Shown: positions 36,716 to 45,846, counted from the first letter of the stretch. The stretch is 59,924 bases of DNA from Helicobacter baculiformis (GCF_900197685.1 NZ_FZMF01000005.1:1-59924), one strand, 5' to 3'. A program made the numbers and translations. The notes: generated from the sequence alone by a model not told the origin.

Positions 36716-37770
36716 GCCACCTTCTCTTTTAAACGCCATATACATAACCCTAATGGTAAAAACAATATAAAAAATCCCATTTTAGCTAGAGATTGCCATG
36801 CCAACGCCAATCCATTGCTATAGTAAGATAGGGCGATGAGAGCTTTGATAAAATAGCTCACGGGCAGTAGTGAACCCCAAAACTCCCCCAACACATCCAT
36901 GTTGCTCACCGGGTAGGTAACTCCCACAAAAGCAAGCGAGGGGGCAGTGTAGGCTGCAATCGCTGAAGCACTTTTGATAGGATCGTCTAGTAAAGCATAT
37001 AAAGCTAGAACCACACTGGAAATACCAAGCACCATAAGCACAACTCCACATAAGAGTATTCCTAAATGTGCATAGTAGGGTTTTAAAAACCACAGCATGA
37101 GCGCGCCCCATAGGCTAAAGATAAACGTATTAAGCCATAATGTGCTGAAAGCTTGTCGAAGACTTTGACTATGCCCCAAGAGATTAAGCATGCCCAACGC
37201 CGCTAAGATTTGCCACATGCAGGGTAAAATCACTCCCAATAAAAATTGCGCGTAGTTGTTAGTTTCGTTGTAGAGTGGGTGAATATTGGCATGTAAGGGG
37301 AAGGCTAGGGCTTTAGCCGTGTTAAGATCGCCCTGTGCACCTAAGTTAGTGGCAACATCGTTTTTTATATTCAGGGTCATAAGCACTTGGGTAAAGGCGC
37401 TCAAAATTGCTTTACCCACTAGCACAAACTCAGCATTGTAATACAGCACAACTGGGGTTTTAATGCGTAACTTAATATGACGTTCCAAATCCTTTTGGAG
37501 CACTACTGCCCCATAAATTCTTTTACGCCCCAAATCTGCCTTAGCATCGCTCAAAGAGGGATAAAAATGCTTGAGATCAAGATGACTACTCGCGTTGAGC
37601 GCGCTAACGATCTCTTGACTCAAATGACTATGATCTAAATCTACGATTCCAATGGGGAGTTTAGTGGGGAGTTCCTTATAAAACACTCCAACCATCAAGG
37701 CCCACAGCAACAAGGGCGCGCCCAAGCATAAAATCCATGTAAATTTATCCCTCTTTAATGTCTGCCACAT
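36712..37770 (-). CDS. ABC-2 type transporter permease (first subunit)
   Basis: Paralogue of the next gene, with the same plan: N-terminal membrane segment (LGAPLLLWALMVGVF), periplasmic domain with GIVDLDHSHLSQEI and RKRIYGAVVLQKDLERH, then five C-terminal segments. About 352 residues. The ATG at 37770 shares one base with the stop of the HlyD-like gene (TGATG). The two permeases, the HlyD-like adaptor and the TolC-like channel form an exporter; the substrate is unknown. Confidence 0.9.
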   Translation of the reverse strand: MWQTLKRDKFTWILCLGAPLLLWALMVGVFYKELPTKLPIGIVDLDHSHLSQEIVSALNASSHLDLKHFYPSLSDAKADLGRKRIYGAVVLQKDLERHIKLRIKTPVVLYYNAEFVLVGKAILSAFTQVLMTLNIKNDVATNLGAQGDLNTAKALAFPLHANIHPLYNETNNYAQFLLGVILPCMWQILAALGMLNLLGHSQSLRQAFSTLWLNTFIFSLWGALMLWFLKPYYAHLGILLCGVVLMVLGISSVVLALYALLDDPIKSASAIAAYTAPSLAFVGVTYPVSNMDVLGEFWGSLLPVSYFIKALIALSYYSNGLALAWQSLAKMGFFILFLPLGLCIWRLKEKVA

Positions 37771-38756
37771 CAAGGATTAACCAACACACTCATACCCACC
37801 CTTAAGCGTGTTACCTCGCTTAAGGGTGTTGCTTCAATACTAAAGGAGCGCATATCATAACTCTTGCTCGCGCTCGTGCTCTTCCATGTAGCAAAATCCC
37901 CCATCACACTTACATAAGTAACTTTAAATTCTAAGGTCTGATCCAGAGCGGGTACATAACCCTTAAACACAGATCCTACAGCGAATTGCTTGAGATACTT
38001 CTCGGGCACGCTGAGATTGAGCCACGCGTGTGCGGTATCAGTTACTAGTACAACGGGGAATCCCTTAGGACTCAATTCTCCGCTATAGAGCAACACATTA
38101 CTTACTTCCCCATCGATGGGACTATAAGCGTTTTTATCGCGCAAAAATACCTGCACTTCATTCAGTTGCCCTAAGGCAGCCTGTTCTTTTTCTTTAGCAG
38201 CGATTTTACTCTCATGACTAGCCCCCTCGCGCGCCAGCTGGTATTGTTGGAAGGTGGCCTTTTTATTGTAATTGGCACTTTGAAACGCTGCATAGGCTTC
38301 ATCGCGTTTTTGCAAACTCGCTACGCCCTTGTTGTAAAGTTCCTGTACACGCTTATAAGTTTCTTCGGCTAAGTCGCTTTGAGCTTTGGCGGCCTGATAG
38401 ACATCTTGAGCGCTTTTAATGGTCTGACTGCGACTCCCTTTGAGCACCTCATCGCGCAAGGCTTGGGCTGCCTTATGGCTTGAACTTGCCTGTAAAAGTT
38501 TAGCCTCCGCTTCGGGGCTATGGATGGTAAAAACAAGATCGCCTTTTTTAATCCGATCGCCTTTTTTGACCACCACGCTTTCAATCCGTCCGGCAAGTTT
38601 AGAACTTACACTATATTCTCTAGCTTCGATAAAACCTTGCAGGCGTTCCATTTTATGACTATAAGCTTGATAATAGAGTTTGCCTAACCAGCCCAAAATA
38701 ACAAGGGCGATAAGAATAGTTAGAACAAGGGTTAAAGGTTGCTTTTTAGTTGCCAT
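37770..38756 (-). CDS. HlyD-family membrane fusion protein
   Basis: Periplasmic adaptor of the exporter. One N-terminal membrane segment (about residues 8-28), then a split biotinyl-lipoyl domain (SSKLAGRIESVVVKKGDRIKKGDLVFTI) near 50-80. A helical hairpin follows to about 200, then the second lipoyl half (AYSPIDGEVSNVLLYSGE) and a beta-barrel part. The C-terminal LRVGMSVLVNP is usual. 328 residues. It follows the TolC-like gene by 9 bases and overlaps the permease by one base. Confidence 0.93.
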   Translation of the reverse strand: MATKKQPLTLVLTILIALVILGWLGKLYYQAYSHKMERLQGFIEAREYSVSSKLAGRIESVVVKKGDRIKKGDLVFTIHSPEAEAKLLQASSSHKAAQALRDEVLKGSRSQTIKSAQDVYQAAKAQSDLAEETYKRVQELYNKGVASLQKRDEAYAAFQSANYNKKATFQQYQLAREGASHESKIAAKEKEQAALGQLNEVQVFLRDKNAYSPIDGEVSNVLLYSGELSPKGFPVVLVTDTAHAWLNLSVPEKYLKQFAVGSVFKGYVPALDQTLEFKVTYVSVMGDFATWKSTSASKSYDMRSFSIEATPLSEVTRLRVGMSVLVNP

Positions 38757-38765
38757 GCTTAATTC

Positions 38766-40244
38766 CTAATGCGCGTAATCATAGAAGAGATCGATATGAT
38801 CCCCAAGAGCCATCAAATCCACCAATGCGCTCAAGTATTTAAACGCGCTTGTTTTTTGCTCGACTAAAATCCCTGAGAGCGAGTTACGCGCATCAATAAC
38901 TAAAGCATTCGTACCCATACCCTGATTAAAGGCCTCCTCTTGCAACTTAAGGTTTTCTTTAGCCAACTCAATACTGGTATTAAGACTTTGATACTCTCTT
39001 AAATAAGATTGGCATTGCAAATAGGTTTTATGCACCAAGAGCTCCATATCTTTTTTGGCTTGACTTTGTAGTGCGCTGGCTTGCAATTCGCCAATCTTGG
39101 CAGCTTGATAATGCATGATGCGTCCTGTGGGGGTTAAAATAGGTAGGCGTGCCCCCACCCCCACAAACCATTCAGGAATCATATCAGTTAAAGTAGAATT
39201 ATTTTGTTTCATCATATAAGCCCCAAAGAAATTAAAATGGGGTAGAAATTTAGAAACCTGTAGTTTGGTCATCTCATGTGCGCTCTTTTGTTTGATGGCA
39301 AGACTTCTAAGTACAGGGTAAGAGCTCAAGGTTTCTTGTATAAAAAAGTTTAGATTGGGTAAATTCTTGGGGTGAATATCCAAACTAGCATTGGGGGCAA
39401 AATGTGCACTAGAGACATTATCTTTAGCAAGAATAGTGTTAAAAGCCAGCGTAGCTACTTCGAGAGCATCTCTAGCTTGCATAGTTTTGATCTTACTCTT
39501 TTCGTAAGCAACGGAAGCGCTCAGCACCTCTACACGCGCAATCTGCCCCGCCTTTTGGCGTTTCAGGGCATTTTGGTAATGCTTTAAATGCCCTTGTTGT
39601 ACATCCTGGAGCACGGCTAGCACTTCTCTATCTAGTACCAAGCCATAGTAAATTTTCACCAATTCTTGGAAAGTAGAGAGTCTTTTTAAACGCGAAACCT
39701 CCATGGATTCCTTATGTGCTAAAGAGGCAAGTTTGCTCATATAAAAGCGTGCCCCGCCCATATAAAGAGGGTAAATAATGCTCAATGCCCCTAAAACAAC
39801 ATTTTCCTTAGAGAAGAGCAGAGGTTGACTCAACGCTCCCAGCATACCGGAGACTCCCTGAGCAAGCGCTCCCCCACCCATAGCTTGCAGAGGTGGCTGG
39901 TTTAAAACATGCTTGAGTCCTCCGACAAATTCTTGCAATTTGGCATGATCGCCACTACTGAGTGGATTCACTTCGATAGGTTTAGCCAAATGCACATAGA
40001 AGGCACTCAAATCAATTTGGGGTAGAAAAGAAAGTTTAGCTGCCGTGCTGAGTTTCTTTGCCCTCTGCTCGGCATAGTCCTGTGCCTTGATTTCATCGTA
40101 ATTAGCTAAAACCATGCCCCATGCCTGCTTGAGAGAAACCATAGATGGATTATTTGAAACGGCTTGTGACAGATCCTGAGTGCTTTGGGCATGCAGACTC
40201 CCTATCACATAGAGCGCACCTACCCAGCATCTTATTTTACCCAT
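38766..40244 (-). CDS. TolC-like outer membrane efflux protein
   Basis: Outer membrane channel of the exporter. The 492 residues have a signal peptide ending near YVIGSLHAQS and two OEP repeats of long helices: about 30-230 (VSLKQAWGMVLANYDEI...) and 290-485 (SYPVLRSLAIKQKSAHEMT). The extra stretch around residues 80-130 contains a Gly/Leu-rich insertion (GGGALAQGVSGMLGALSQ) not common in TolC. It is first of the exporter genes. Confidence 0.92.
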   Translation of the reverse strand: MGKIRCWVGALYVIGSLHAQSTQDLSQAVSNNPSMVSLKQAWGMVLANYDEIKAQDYAEQRAKKLSTAAKLSFLPQIDLSAFYVHLAKPIEVNPLSSGDHAKLQEFVGGLKHVLNQPPLQAMGGGALAQGVSGMLGALSQPLLFSKENVVLGALSIIYPLYMGGARFYMSKLASLAHKESMEVSRLKRLSTFQELVKIYYGLVLDREVLAVLQDVQQGHLKHYQNALKRQKAGQIARVEVLSASVAYEKSKIKTMQARDALEVATLAFNTILAKDNVSSAHFAPNASLDIHPKNLPNLNFFIQETLSSYPVLRSLAIKQKSAHEMTKLQVSKFLPHFNFFGAYMMKQNNSTLTDMIPEWFVGVGARLPILTPTGRIMHYQAAKIGELQASALQSQAKKDMELLVHKTYLQCQSYLREYQSLNTSIELAKENLKLQEEAFNQGMGTNALVIDARNSLSGILVEQKTSAFKYLSALVDLMALGDHIDLFYDYAH

Positions 40245-40265
40245 TTGCGCTCCTTACACCCTTTC

Positions 40266-41579
40266 TTAGAGATTCTTCTTCATTAATTTAAGTTTCTTGA
40301 TACGCGCCTTGTCCATATCTAACACTTCAAAAATACAATGCGTGTCCCCCACCACATCGCCCACTTCCGGCAAGCGTTCCAACAAGCTAAAAACATACCC
40401 TCCCAAAGTAACCTGCTCGTAATCTGGGTCAAACTTGATTTTAAGTAGCTCTGCCATATTTTCCAAATCCACCATGCCATCACACTCAAAGGTGTTTTCA
40501 TCTAGGCGTTTAATGCCCTCTTTACTTAAATCATGGGCATCGGAGATATTACCCATGATCTCCTTAATGATGTCATCCATCGTGAGCAAACCAGAAGTAC
40601 CCCCATACTCGTCTACCACTAGAGCGGTGTAAACCCGTTTATTATTCATTTTAAGCAAGATTTGAGAAATAGATGCACTTTCAGGCACAATAAGCATCTC
40701 TTTAAGCAGATGTCTAAAATTTTGCACATCCTCGGAATCGAGCAAAGAAGCTGAAAGTACATCCTTGATATGGATCAGACCTAAGATATTATCCTTATTG
40801 CCTTCACAGCATGGATAACGCGTGAAAGGGTTTTTGAGCATAGTCTGAATATTATCTTTGTAAGAAGCTTGCAAGTCAACACAAATCATATCCTTTCTAG
40901 GAGTCATGACCTCTTTAGCGTTGGTATCAGAAAAATCCACGGCGTTTTTAATGATCTCTTCTTCTACAAAATCGATCACTCCTCCTTTTAGACTCTCTCC
41001 CACGATGATTTTCAACTCTTCTTCTGAATGCGTACTATCGTGCTGGGGTTCAATTCCAAAAACCTTTAGCACGATCTTAGCTAAGAAATCAAAAAGATTG
41101 ACAATGGGGTAAGAAATCAACCAAAAGGCATGTAAGGGGCGCGCGATCCAAAGTACCACACTTTCAGAGCGCACAATAGCAATGGATTTAGGTACAATTT
41201 CACCCAAAATTACATGTAAAAGTGTGATAAAACTAAAGGCAATCACCACGCTGATGCTATGCACGACAAGATAAAGACTCTCAAGATGCACCCACTTCTG
41301 TAAAAATAAGGTGATAAAGTGCGCGATAGCCGGCTCACCTAACCACCCCAAACCTAAAGATGAGAGAGTAACTCCTAGCTGTGTTGCGCTAAGATAGGTG
41401 TTCAAAGAGGCATTGATTTTGAGGGCTAAGGTGGCTTTTTGGTTATTGTGTAGACTGAGCTCTTCAAGCTTGGAGCGACGCACTTTAACAATTGCAAATT
41501 CTGAGAGCACAAAAAATGCATTCAGCAACACCAAGAGCAATGCCAACGCAAACATCAAAATCGGTTCGTAAAGCCCCAA
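40266..41579 (-). CDS. CorC/HlyC-type membrane protein (CNNM domain, CBS pair)
   Basis: Inner membrane protein of the UPF0053 family; magnesium or cobalt handling is suggested for relatives, haemolysin being a historical label. About four membrane segments (residues 5-180, CNNM/DUF21 domain), two CBS domains (EVMTPRKDMICVD near 215 and VYTALVVDEYGGTSGLLTMDD near 315), then the CorC_HlyC C-terminal domain. 437 residues. The start is TTG at 41579 with AAGGAG about four bases upstream. It begins 52 bases after the Pit gene on the same strand. Confidence 0.93.
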   Translation of the reverse strand: MGLYEPILMFALALLLVLLNAFFVLSEFAIVKVRRSKLEELSLHNNQKATLALKINASLNTYLSATQLGVTLSSLGLGWLGEPAIAHFITLFLQKWVHLESLYLVVHSISVVIAFSFITLLHVILGEIVPKSIAIVRSESVVLWIARPLHAFWLISYPIVNLFDFLAKIVLKVFGIEPQHDSTHSEEELKIIVGESLKGGVIDFVEEEIIKNAVDFSDTNAKEVMTPRKDMICVDLQASYKDNIQTMLKNPFTRYPCCEGNKDNILGLIHIKDVLSASLLDSEDVQNFRHLLKEMLIVPESASISQILLKMNNKRVYTALVVDEYGGTSGLLTMDDIIKEIMGNISDAHDLSKEGIKRLDENTFECDGMVDLENMAELLKIKFDPDYEQVTLGGYVFSLLERLPEVGDVVGDTHCIFEVLDMDKARIKKLKLMKKNL

Positions 41580-41631
41580 GGGCTCTCCTTAAAAATAGGA
41601 AGCTCTAGCAGGTGCGCTGGCTACGCCCACT

Positions 41632-43245
41632 CTACAGCCGTTCCACAATATGAAAAACATCAACGATATAATAACCAAATGCCCCTAACAAGGCAGAAAT
41701 GGGTACGGTAACCACCCAGGCAGTAATGATCTTCACAATCACAGAGCGCTGGACTAACTCGCTCTTATAAGCCTTTTTAAGCGCCTTGCGTTCCTTTTTG
41801 CTCAAGCCAATAGAGTATTCTAAGGTATTATTATTCTTCTTGAGAGCTTTAAGATAGGCTAACATTTCTTGCTTCTGCTTGGGGTTAGCCTTTTCGAAGC
41901 GTTCTAAGAAATTCTCGATCACGCTCGCATCTTCACCCACATGGGCATCTAAAATCATCTGCCTAATCGCTAAAGTGCGTCTTTGTAAAAATTCGCGCAA
42001 AAATCCCACTCCAAAAACCGCCCCGATAGTGATATGCGTTGAACTTACAGGCAAGCCCAATTTAGAGGCAAAAAGCACAGTGATCACGGTTGCCATCGCG
42101 ATACAAAAGGCTTGCATCTTATCTAGTTCGGTGATCTCACTTCCTACAGTCTTGATGAGCTTAGGCCCATACAAACTCAGACCTAAGGCAATGCCCATAC
42201 CTCCAATCAACATAATCCATGTGGGAGCGTAGGCTCTAGTAGGAATAGCATGGTTGCCCCACTCCTGCAGACTTTGCACAATAGCTGCTAGAGGACCTAC
42301 GGCATTGGCGACATCATTAGCTCCATGCGCAAAGCTTAACAATGCCGCCCCAAAGATCAGGGGGTAGGTGAAGAGCGTATGCACACTCTCCTTTGTATTT
42401 TCTAAAACGGGGAGTTTTTTGAGGACATAGGATTTGAAGAGTCCATAAACCCCCATGCCCACTGCAAGACTCAAGCCGATCTCTTGCCACCCTTGCATAG
42501 AAAAAGGTAACTTCTTATTCAAAACCTTAGCCAACATGTACCACGCGAAAGCTGCGCCCATAACGCCCACCAAGAGGGGCATCACGCGCAAAGCAGCCTG
42601 CTTTTTATCCTCCTTGTCACTCAGCACTTGTTTGATGACTGCCAACAAGCCCATAGCAATCCCACCACCCATTACCGGTGAAATCACCCAACTTGCCACA
42701 ATCCCCCCCAAAAAACGCCATTCTACCGCCCCTACACCCCCCGCCATCAGACCAGCTCCCAAAACTCCACCTACGATAGAATGTGTGGTAGAAACAGGTG
42801 CGCCGATTGCGGTAGCCAGATGCAACCACAATGCACCAGAAAGTAATGCTGAGAGCATCATGCCAACAAAGATAGTCGTACTTTCTATATGGGCGGGGTT
42901 GATAATTTTGCCCTTAATGCTTTGTACCACATCTGCACCTGCTAGCACAGCACCGAGCACCTCACAGATAGCAGCCAGTAAGATTGCTACCCCCAAAGTG
43001 ATTGCCTGTGAGCCTACCAAAGGACCCACATTGTTTGCCACATCATTGGCGCCTATATTCATCGCCATATACCCCCCTATTACAGTAGCCAAAGCGAGTA
43101 AAGGAAAATGGATTGTAGCATGCCCCAAAGCTAGAGCCATGCCTGCGATACAAACCACAAACACGACCGCTAGAGTGATCTTGACATTATCTCTTTGGAG
43201 TTCCTTAAAAGCCTTTCTAAAAGGGGGAGCATCTTTAGCTTTCAT
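41632..43245 (-). CDS. Pit-family inorganic phosphate permease
   Basis: Low-affinity phosphate (or metal-phosphate) transporter in the inner membrane. The duplicated signature is clear: IGANDVANNVGPLVGSQ near residue 64 and HGANDVANAVGPLAAI near 307, each with the following APVSTTHSIVGG / LPVSSTHITIGAVFGVG. About 12 membrane segments; a long cytoplasmic stretch at 420-500 with an acidic helical part precedes the last segment. 537 residues. The start region overlaps the divergent upstream region of the next gene. Confidence 0.95.
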   Translation of the reverse strand: MKAKDAPPFRKAFKELQRDNVKITLAVVFVVCIAGMALALGHATIHFPLLALATVIGGYMAMNIGANDVANNVGPLVGSQAITLGVAILLAAICEVLGAVLAGADVVQSIKGKIINPAHIESTTIFVGMMLSALLSGALWLHLATAIGAPVSTTHSIVGGVLGAGLMAGGVGAVEWRFLGGIVASWVISPVMGGGIAMGLLAVIKQVLSDKEDKKQAALRVMPLLVGVMGAAFAWYMLAKVLNKKLPFSMQGWQEIGLSLAVGMGVYGLFKSYVLKKLPVLENTKESVHTLFTYPLIFGAALLSFAHGANDVANAVGPLAAIVQSLQEWGNHAIPTRAYAPTWIMLIGGMGIALGLSLYGPKLIKTVGSEITELDKMQAFCIAMATVITVLFASKLGLPVSSTHITIGAVFGVGFLREFLQRRTLAIRQMILDAHVGEDASVIENFLERFEKANPKQKQEMLAYLKALKKNNNTLEYSIGLSKKERKALKKAYKSELVQRSVIVKIITAWVVTVPISALLGAFGYYIVDVFHIVERL

Positions 43246-43328
43246 TGTGGGTGCACTTTAGTATAAAATTCTCTAAGAATTGCTTAAAGAGAAATGCTTT
43301 AGTGTGGCAAAAATATGAAGGGTTGGAC

Positions 43329-43880
43329 ATGCTTGTATGTGCTGGATCGCTAGAAAATTTTAAAGAGGCTAAGAGTATCGGAATGGGGTTAATACAAAGT
43401 GCAATTTCTCTCACGCGCCTATGCCTACTAGAAAGTCCTACAGAGCTGATTTTTGTAGGCAGTGCGGGGGCGTACGACCCAACCCTACCCCTACTCTCCC
43501 TATATAAGAGTGCACAAGGCTACCAAATTGAACATAGTTTCACATACGCGCAGAGTTACACTCCTCTAGAAAATAGCTTGAGTGTGCAAAGTGCGCTTTT
43601 AGAGCGCATCAACTTGCCCTGCGTCAAGGTTAATTCTAGCAATTATATCCACACGGATACTGCTTTCGCTAAGCAAATGCTGAGTGCAGGCATTGCTCTA
43701 GAAAACATGGAGTTTTTTGCAGTACTCAGCGTGGCGCAGATGTTTAATATCCCCAGTATGGGTGTGTTTTGCCTCACTAATTATGTAGGACCACATGCTC
43801 ACCAAGAGTTTTTAGAGCACTGCCAACAAGCCAAAACCCGCTTGAGTGCGTGGATGCAGACATTTTTGATAGGGCAGTGA
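43329..43880 (+). CDS. nucleoside phosphorylase-like protein
   Basis: Probable PNP/UDP-type phosphorylase or nucleosidase of 183 residues. It has MLVCAGSLENFKEAKSIG at the start, LIFVGSAGAYD (the glycine loop of the family) near residue 38, and ALENMEFFAVLSVAQMFNIP near 135, equivalent to the EME..A substrate motif. The ATG at 43329 has GAAGGG six bases upstream; longer readings lack this. At 183 residues it is shorter than DeoD or MTAN (about 230). It is alone on the plus strand, divergent from Pit. The substrate is not determinable. Confidence 0.72.
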   Translation: MLVCAGSLENFKEAKSIGMGLIQSAISLTRLCLLESPTELIFVGSAGAYDPTLPLLSLYKSAQGYQIEHSFTYAQSYTPLENSLSVQSALLERINLPCVKVNSSNYIHTDTAFAKQMLSAGIALENMEFFAVLSVAQMFNIPSMGVFCLTNYVGPHAHQEFLEHCQQAKTRLSAWMQTFLIGQ

Positions 43881-44069
43881 AGTACCTCGCGTTTGTTGGT
43901 CTCACACATCAATCTGATAAAGGCGTAACTTTGCGCACTCCCTGTGCTAGATACGAACGTATGTAGGTATTGTACTACGAATTAGTGGGCATTCATCCTA
44001 CTATCTAAAACAAACGCATCGCGCTTGCTGAGTGTGATTTCTGCTAAAGAGTTTTAAATTAAATTTGAC

Positions 44070-44075
44070 TATAAT
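44070..44075 (+). promoter_or_regulatory. -10 box of the Asn-rich peptide gene
   Basis: A perfect TATAAT in AT-rich sequence (GTTTTAAATTAAATTTGAC precedes it). It would start an mRNA near 44082, about 40 bases before the ATG at 44122. The 190-base region upstream, from 43881, has no gene; only a short imperfect inverted repeat near 43985-44005 is visible. Confidence 0.65.
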
Positions 44076-44121
44076 GCGCGCATGGGAGCTAAAGCTTCCA
44101 AATACAATAAAGGAGAACGCT

Positions 44122-44247
44122 ATGAGCAATAATAACAACAATAGTTGCAACAGCAACAACAGCAATAACAGTGGCGGTTGTGGTTGTGGCAGCACTAAAA
44201 ATAGTAGCAACAACAGCAATAGTCAAAACAGCAACAACCAAGACTAA
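44122..44247 (+). CDS. 41-residue Asn/Ser/Gly-rich peptide with three Cys, unknown function
   Basis: Not recognised. Only 41 residues: about 20 Asn, with Ser and Gly, a central GGCGCGS, one earlier Cys (SC at residues 8-9), a Lys and a terminal Asp. No signal peptide or membrane segment. The ATG at 44122 follows a strong AAAGGAG (about 44109-44115), and the unit has its own TATAAT and a strong terminator, so it is built for high independent expression. A metal-binding storage peptide, in the way His-rich Hpn works, or a precursor for Cys modification, are possible; neither is shown. Not a Gln/His-rich Hpn homologue. Confidence 0.72.
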   Translation: MSNNNNNSCNSNNSNNSGGCGCGSTKNSSNNSNSQNSNNQD

Positions 44248-44255
44248 AGGTTGTT

Positions 44256-44284
44256 GCCCCTACTTCGGTAGGGGCTTGTCTTTC
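44256..44284 (+). terminator. strong terminator after the Asn-rich peptide gene
   Basis: A perfect 8-bp GC-rich stem, GCCCCTAC with GTAGGGGC, closed by a TTCG tetraloop at 44264-44267, followed by TTGTCTTTC. It starts 9 bases after the peptide stop and isolates the unit from nhaC. Confidence 0.88.
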
Positions 44285-44350
44285 ACCCTGGTTTGGCTAA
44301 AGCTTTTTGTGTTAGAATGGTGTTATCTTTGACTTCTGAAAGGGTTTTTC

Positions 44351-44512
44351 ATGGTGTCTTTTGTCGTGGCACAGAGAGCTAGACGTTTTTCTTTGCATCT
44401 TAGCGATCTGATGTGTATGGGTGGTTTTCTTTCTTACACCCATTTTACACACAAAGGACATACATGCAAAGTCTTAAGCAGGAAACTTACCACGCCCAGC
44501 CTAGTGCGCTAG
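44351..44512 (+). CDS. possible leader peptide reading frame upstream of nhaC
   Basis: A 53-codon frame begins with an ATG at 44351 after GAAAGGG and runs across the nhaC start in another frame. It could be a translated leader; it could also be chance. No homology is recognised. It contains several Phe, His, Leu and Arg but no obvious run of a regulatory amino acid. Confidence 0.25.
   Translation: MVSFVVAQRARRFSLHLSDLMCMGGFLSYTHFTHKGHTCKVLSRKLTTPSLVR
44417..44443 (+). promoter_or_regulatory. hairpin in the nhaC leader
   Basis: ATGGGTG (44417-44423) and CACCCAT (44437-44443) form a 7-bp stem with a 13-base loop, followed by TTTTAC, ten bases before the nhaC ribosome binding site (AAAGGA, 44453-44458). 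It could act as an attenuator or affect translation. Evidence is the fold only. Confidence 0.4.
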
Positions 44513-45831
44513 GACTTGTCCCTTTTTTTATTTTTATTATTGTCTATTTGGGCACGGGAATTTATTTAGAATTGGTCGGGGTGAAGATGGGTTTTTATCA
44601 ACTTCCCGGGCCTGTAGCTGCAAGCGTAGGAGTAGCTAGCGCGTTTTTACTTTTTAAAAGCAATCTTAACCAAAAGTTTGATGACTTTTTAGCTGGTTGT
44701 GGGGATAAGAACATCATGACCATGTGTGTAATCTACCTCTTGGCAGGAGCTTTTGCTGTAGTGAGTAAGGCGATGGGAGGGGTAGATTCTACGGTCAATT
44801 TAGGGTTAACCTACATTCCTGTGGAGTATTTGGCTGCAGGCTTATTTGTAATCGCCTCCTTTATTTCTACTGCTATTGGTACAAGTGTGGGCGCAATCGT
44901 CGCCTTAGGACCTATTGCAGTAGGTCTGGCGCAACAAAGCGGGCTTTCTATGGCGCTAGCTTTGGCGGCTGTGATGGGAGGGGCGATGTTTGGCGATAAT
45001 CTTTCTATCATTTCAGACACTACAATTGCAAGCACCCGTACCCAAGATGTGGCGATGAATGACAAATTCAGAATTAACCTTTATATCGCTTTGCCAGCAA
45101 GTTTGCTCACTATTGTCCTGCTTCTAGTGTATGGGAAACCAGAAAGTATAGCGCCACTCAGTACCCATGATTTCCAGTTTGTCAAGACCTTGCCTTATCT
45201 TTTCGTCTTGGTCTTAGCTCTCTTGGGTTTAAATGTCTTCTTGGTACTCTTTGTAGGGATTTTACTCTCTGGAGCAATTGGGCTATACTATGGTAGTTTT
45301 ACTTTGTTGAGTTTTGGTAAAGAAATTTACCATGGCTTTTCGGGCATGCAGGAGATTTTCTTACTCTCCTTGTTGACAGGAGGGATCGCTTTCATGGTAA
45401 CGCGTGAGGGTGGAGTGGCGTGGGTTATCTCCAAGATTGAAAAACTTATTGTGGGTCCTAAAAGTGCTAAGGTAGGCATTGCTAGCTTGGTGAGTGTGGT
45501 GGATTTAGCCGTAGCTAATAACACTGTAGCGATTGTGATTGTGGGGGAAATTACTAAGAAAATCAGCGTAAAGTTCGGCGTGGATCGGCGCGAGGGCGCG
45601 GTGATCTTAGATATTTTTTCTTGTGTTTTTCAAGGATTGATCCCTTATGGGGCACAAATGCTTATTCTGCTAGGCTTTGCTAAGGGAAGTGTAGATTTTT
45701 TGGCTGTGTTGCCTTTATTGTGGTACCAGGGTTTACTAGCGATCTTTACATTGTTTTATATTTTTTCGGGAACTTATAGTGCATGGGTGCTTAGGGGTTT
45801 AGAGTCCAAAGCTGGGAGTGTTCAGGCGTAG
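44464..45831 (+). CDS. NhaC-type sodium/proton antiporter family protein
   Basis: Inner membrane antiporter of about 455 residues and 11-12 membrane segments. Typical NhaC/ArsB-superfamily elements: ISTAIGTSVGAIVALGPIAVG near residue 140, MGGAMFGDNLSIISDTTIAST near 180 and a symmetric ANNTVAIVIVGE near 355. The ATG at 44464 has AAAGGA five bases upstream; an in-frame ATG at 44413 has none. Sodium or an organic cation could be carried. It has its own leader region after the preceding terminator. Confidence 0.88.
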   Translation: MQSLKQETYHAQPSALGLVPFFIFIIVYLGTGIYLELVGVKMGFYQLPGPVAASVGVASAFLLFKSNLNQKFDDFLAGCGDKNIMTMCVIYLLAGAFAVVSKAMGGVDSTVNLGLTYIPVEYLAAGLFVIASFISTAIGTSVGAIVALGPIAVGLAQQSGLSMALALAAVMGGAMFGDNLSIISDTTIASTRTQDVAMNDKFRINLYIALPASLLTIVLLLVYGKPESIAPLSTHDFQFVKTLPYLFVLVLALLGLNVFLVLFVGILLSGAIGLYYGSFTLLSFGKEIYHGFSGMQEIFLLSLLTGGIAFMVTREGGVAWVISKIEKLIVGPKSAKVGIASLVSVVDLAVANNTVAIVIVGEITKKISVKFGVDRREGAVILDIFSCVFQGLIPYGAQMLILLGFAKGSVDFLAVLPLLWYQGLLAIFTLFYIFSGTYSAWVLRGLESKAGSVQA

Positions 45832-45846
45832 TTAGGGTTTTTGTGC

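Noticed and set aside
44001-44219. Minus-strand Leu-rich frame opposite the Asn-rich peptide
   Set aside because: It is the reverse reading of Asn/Ser codon repeats and has no start signals; the plus-strand unit has promoter, binding site and terminator.
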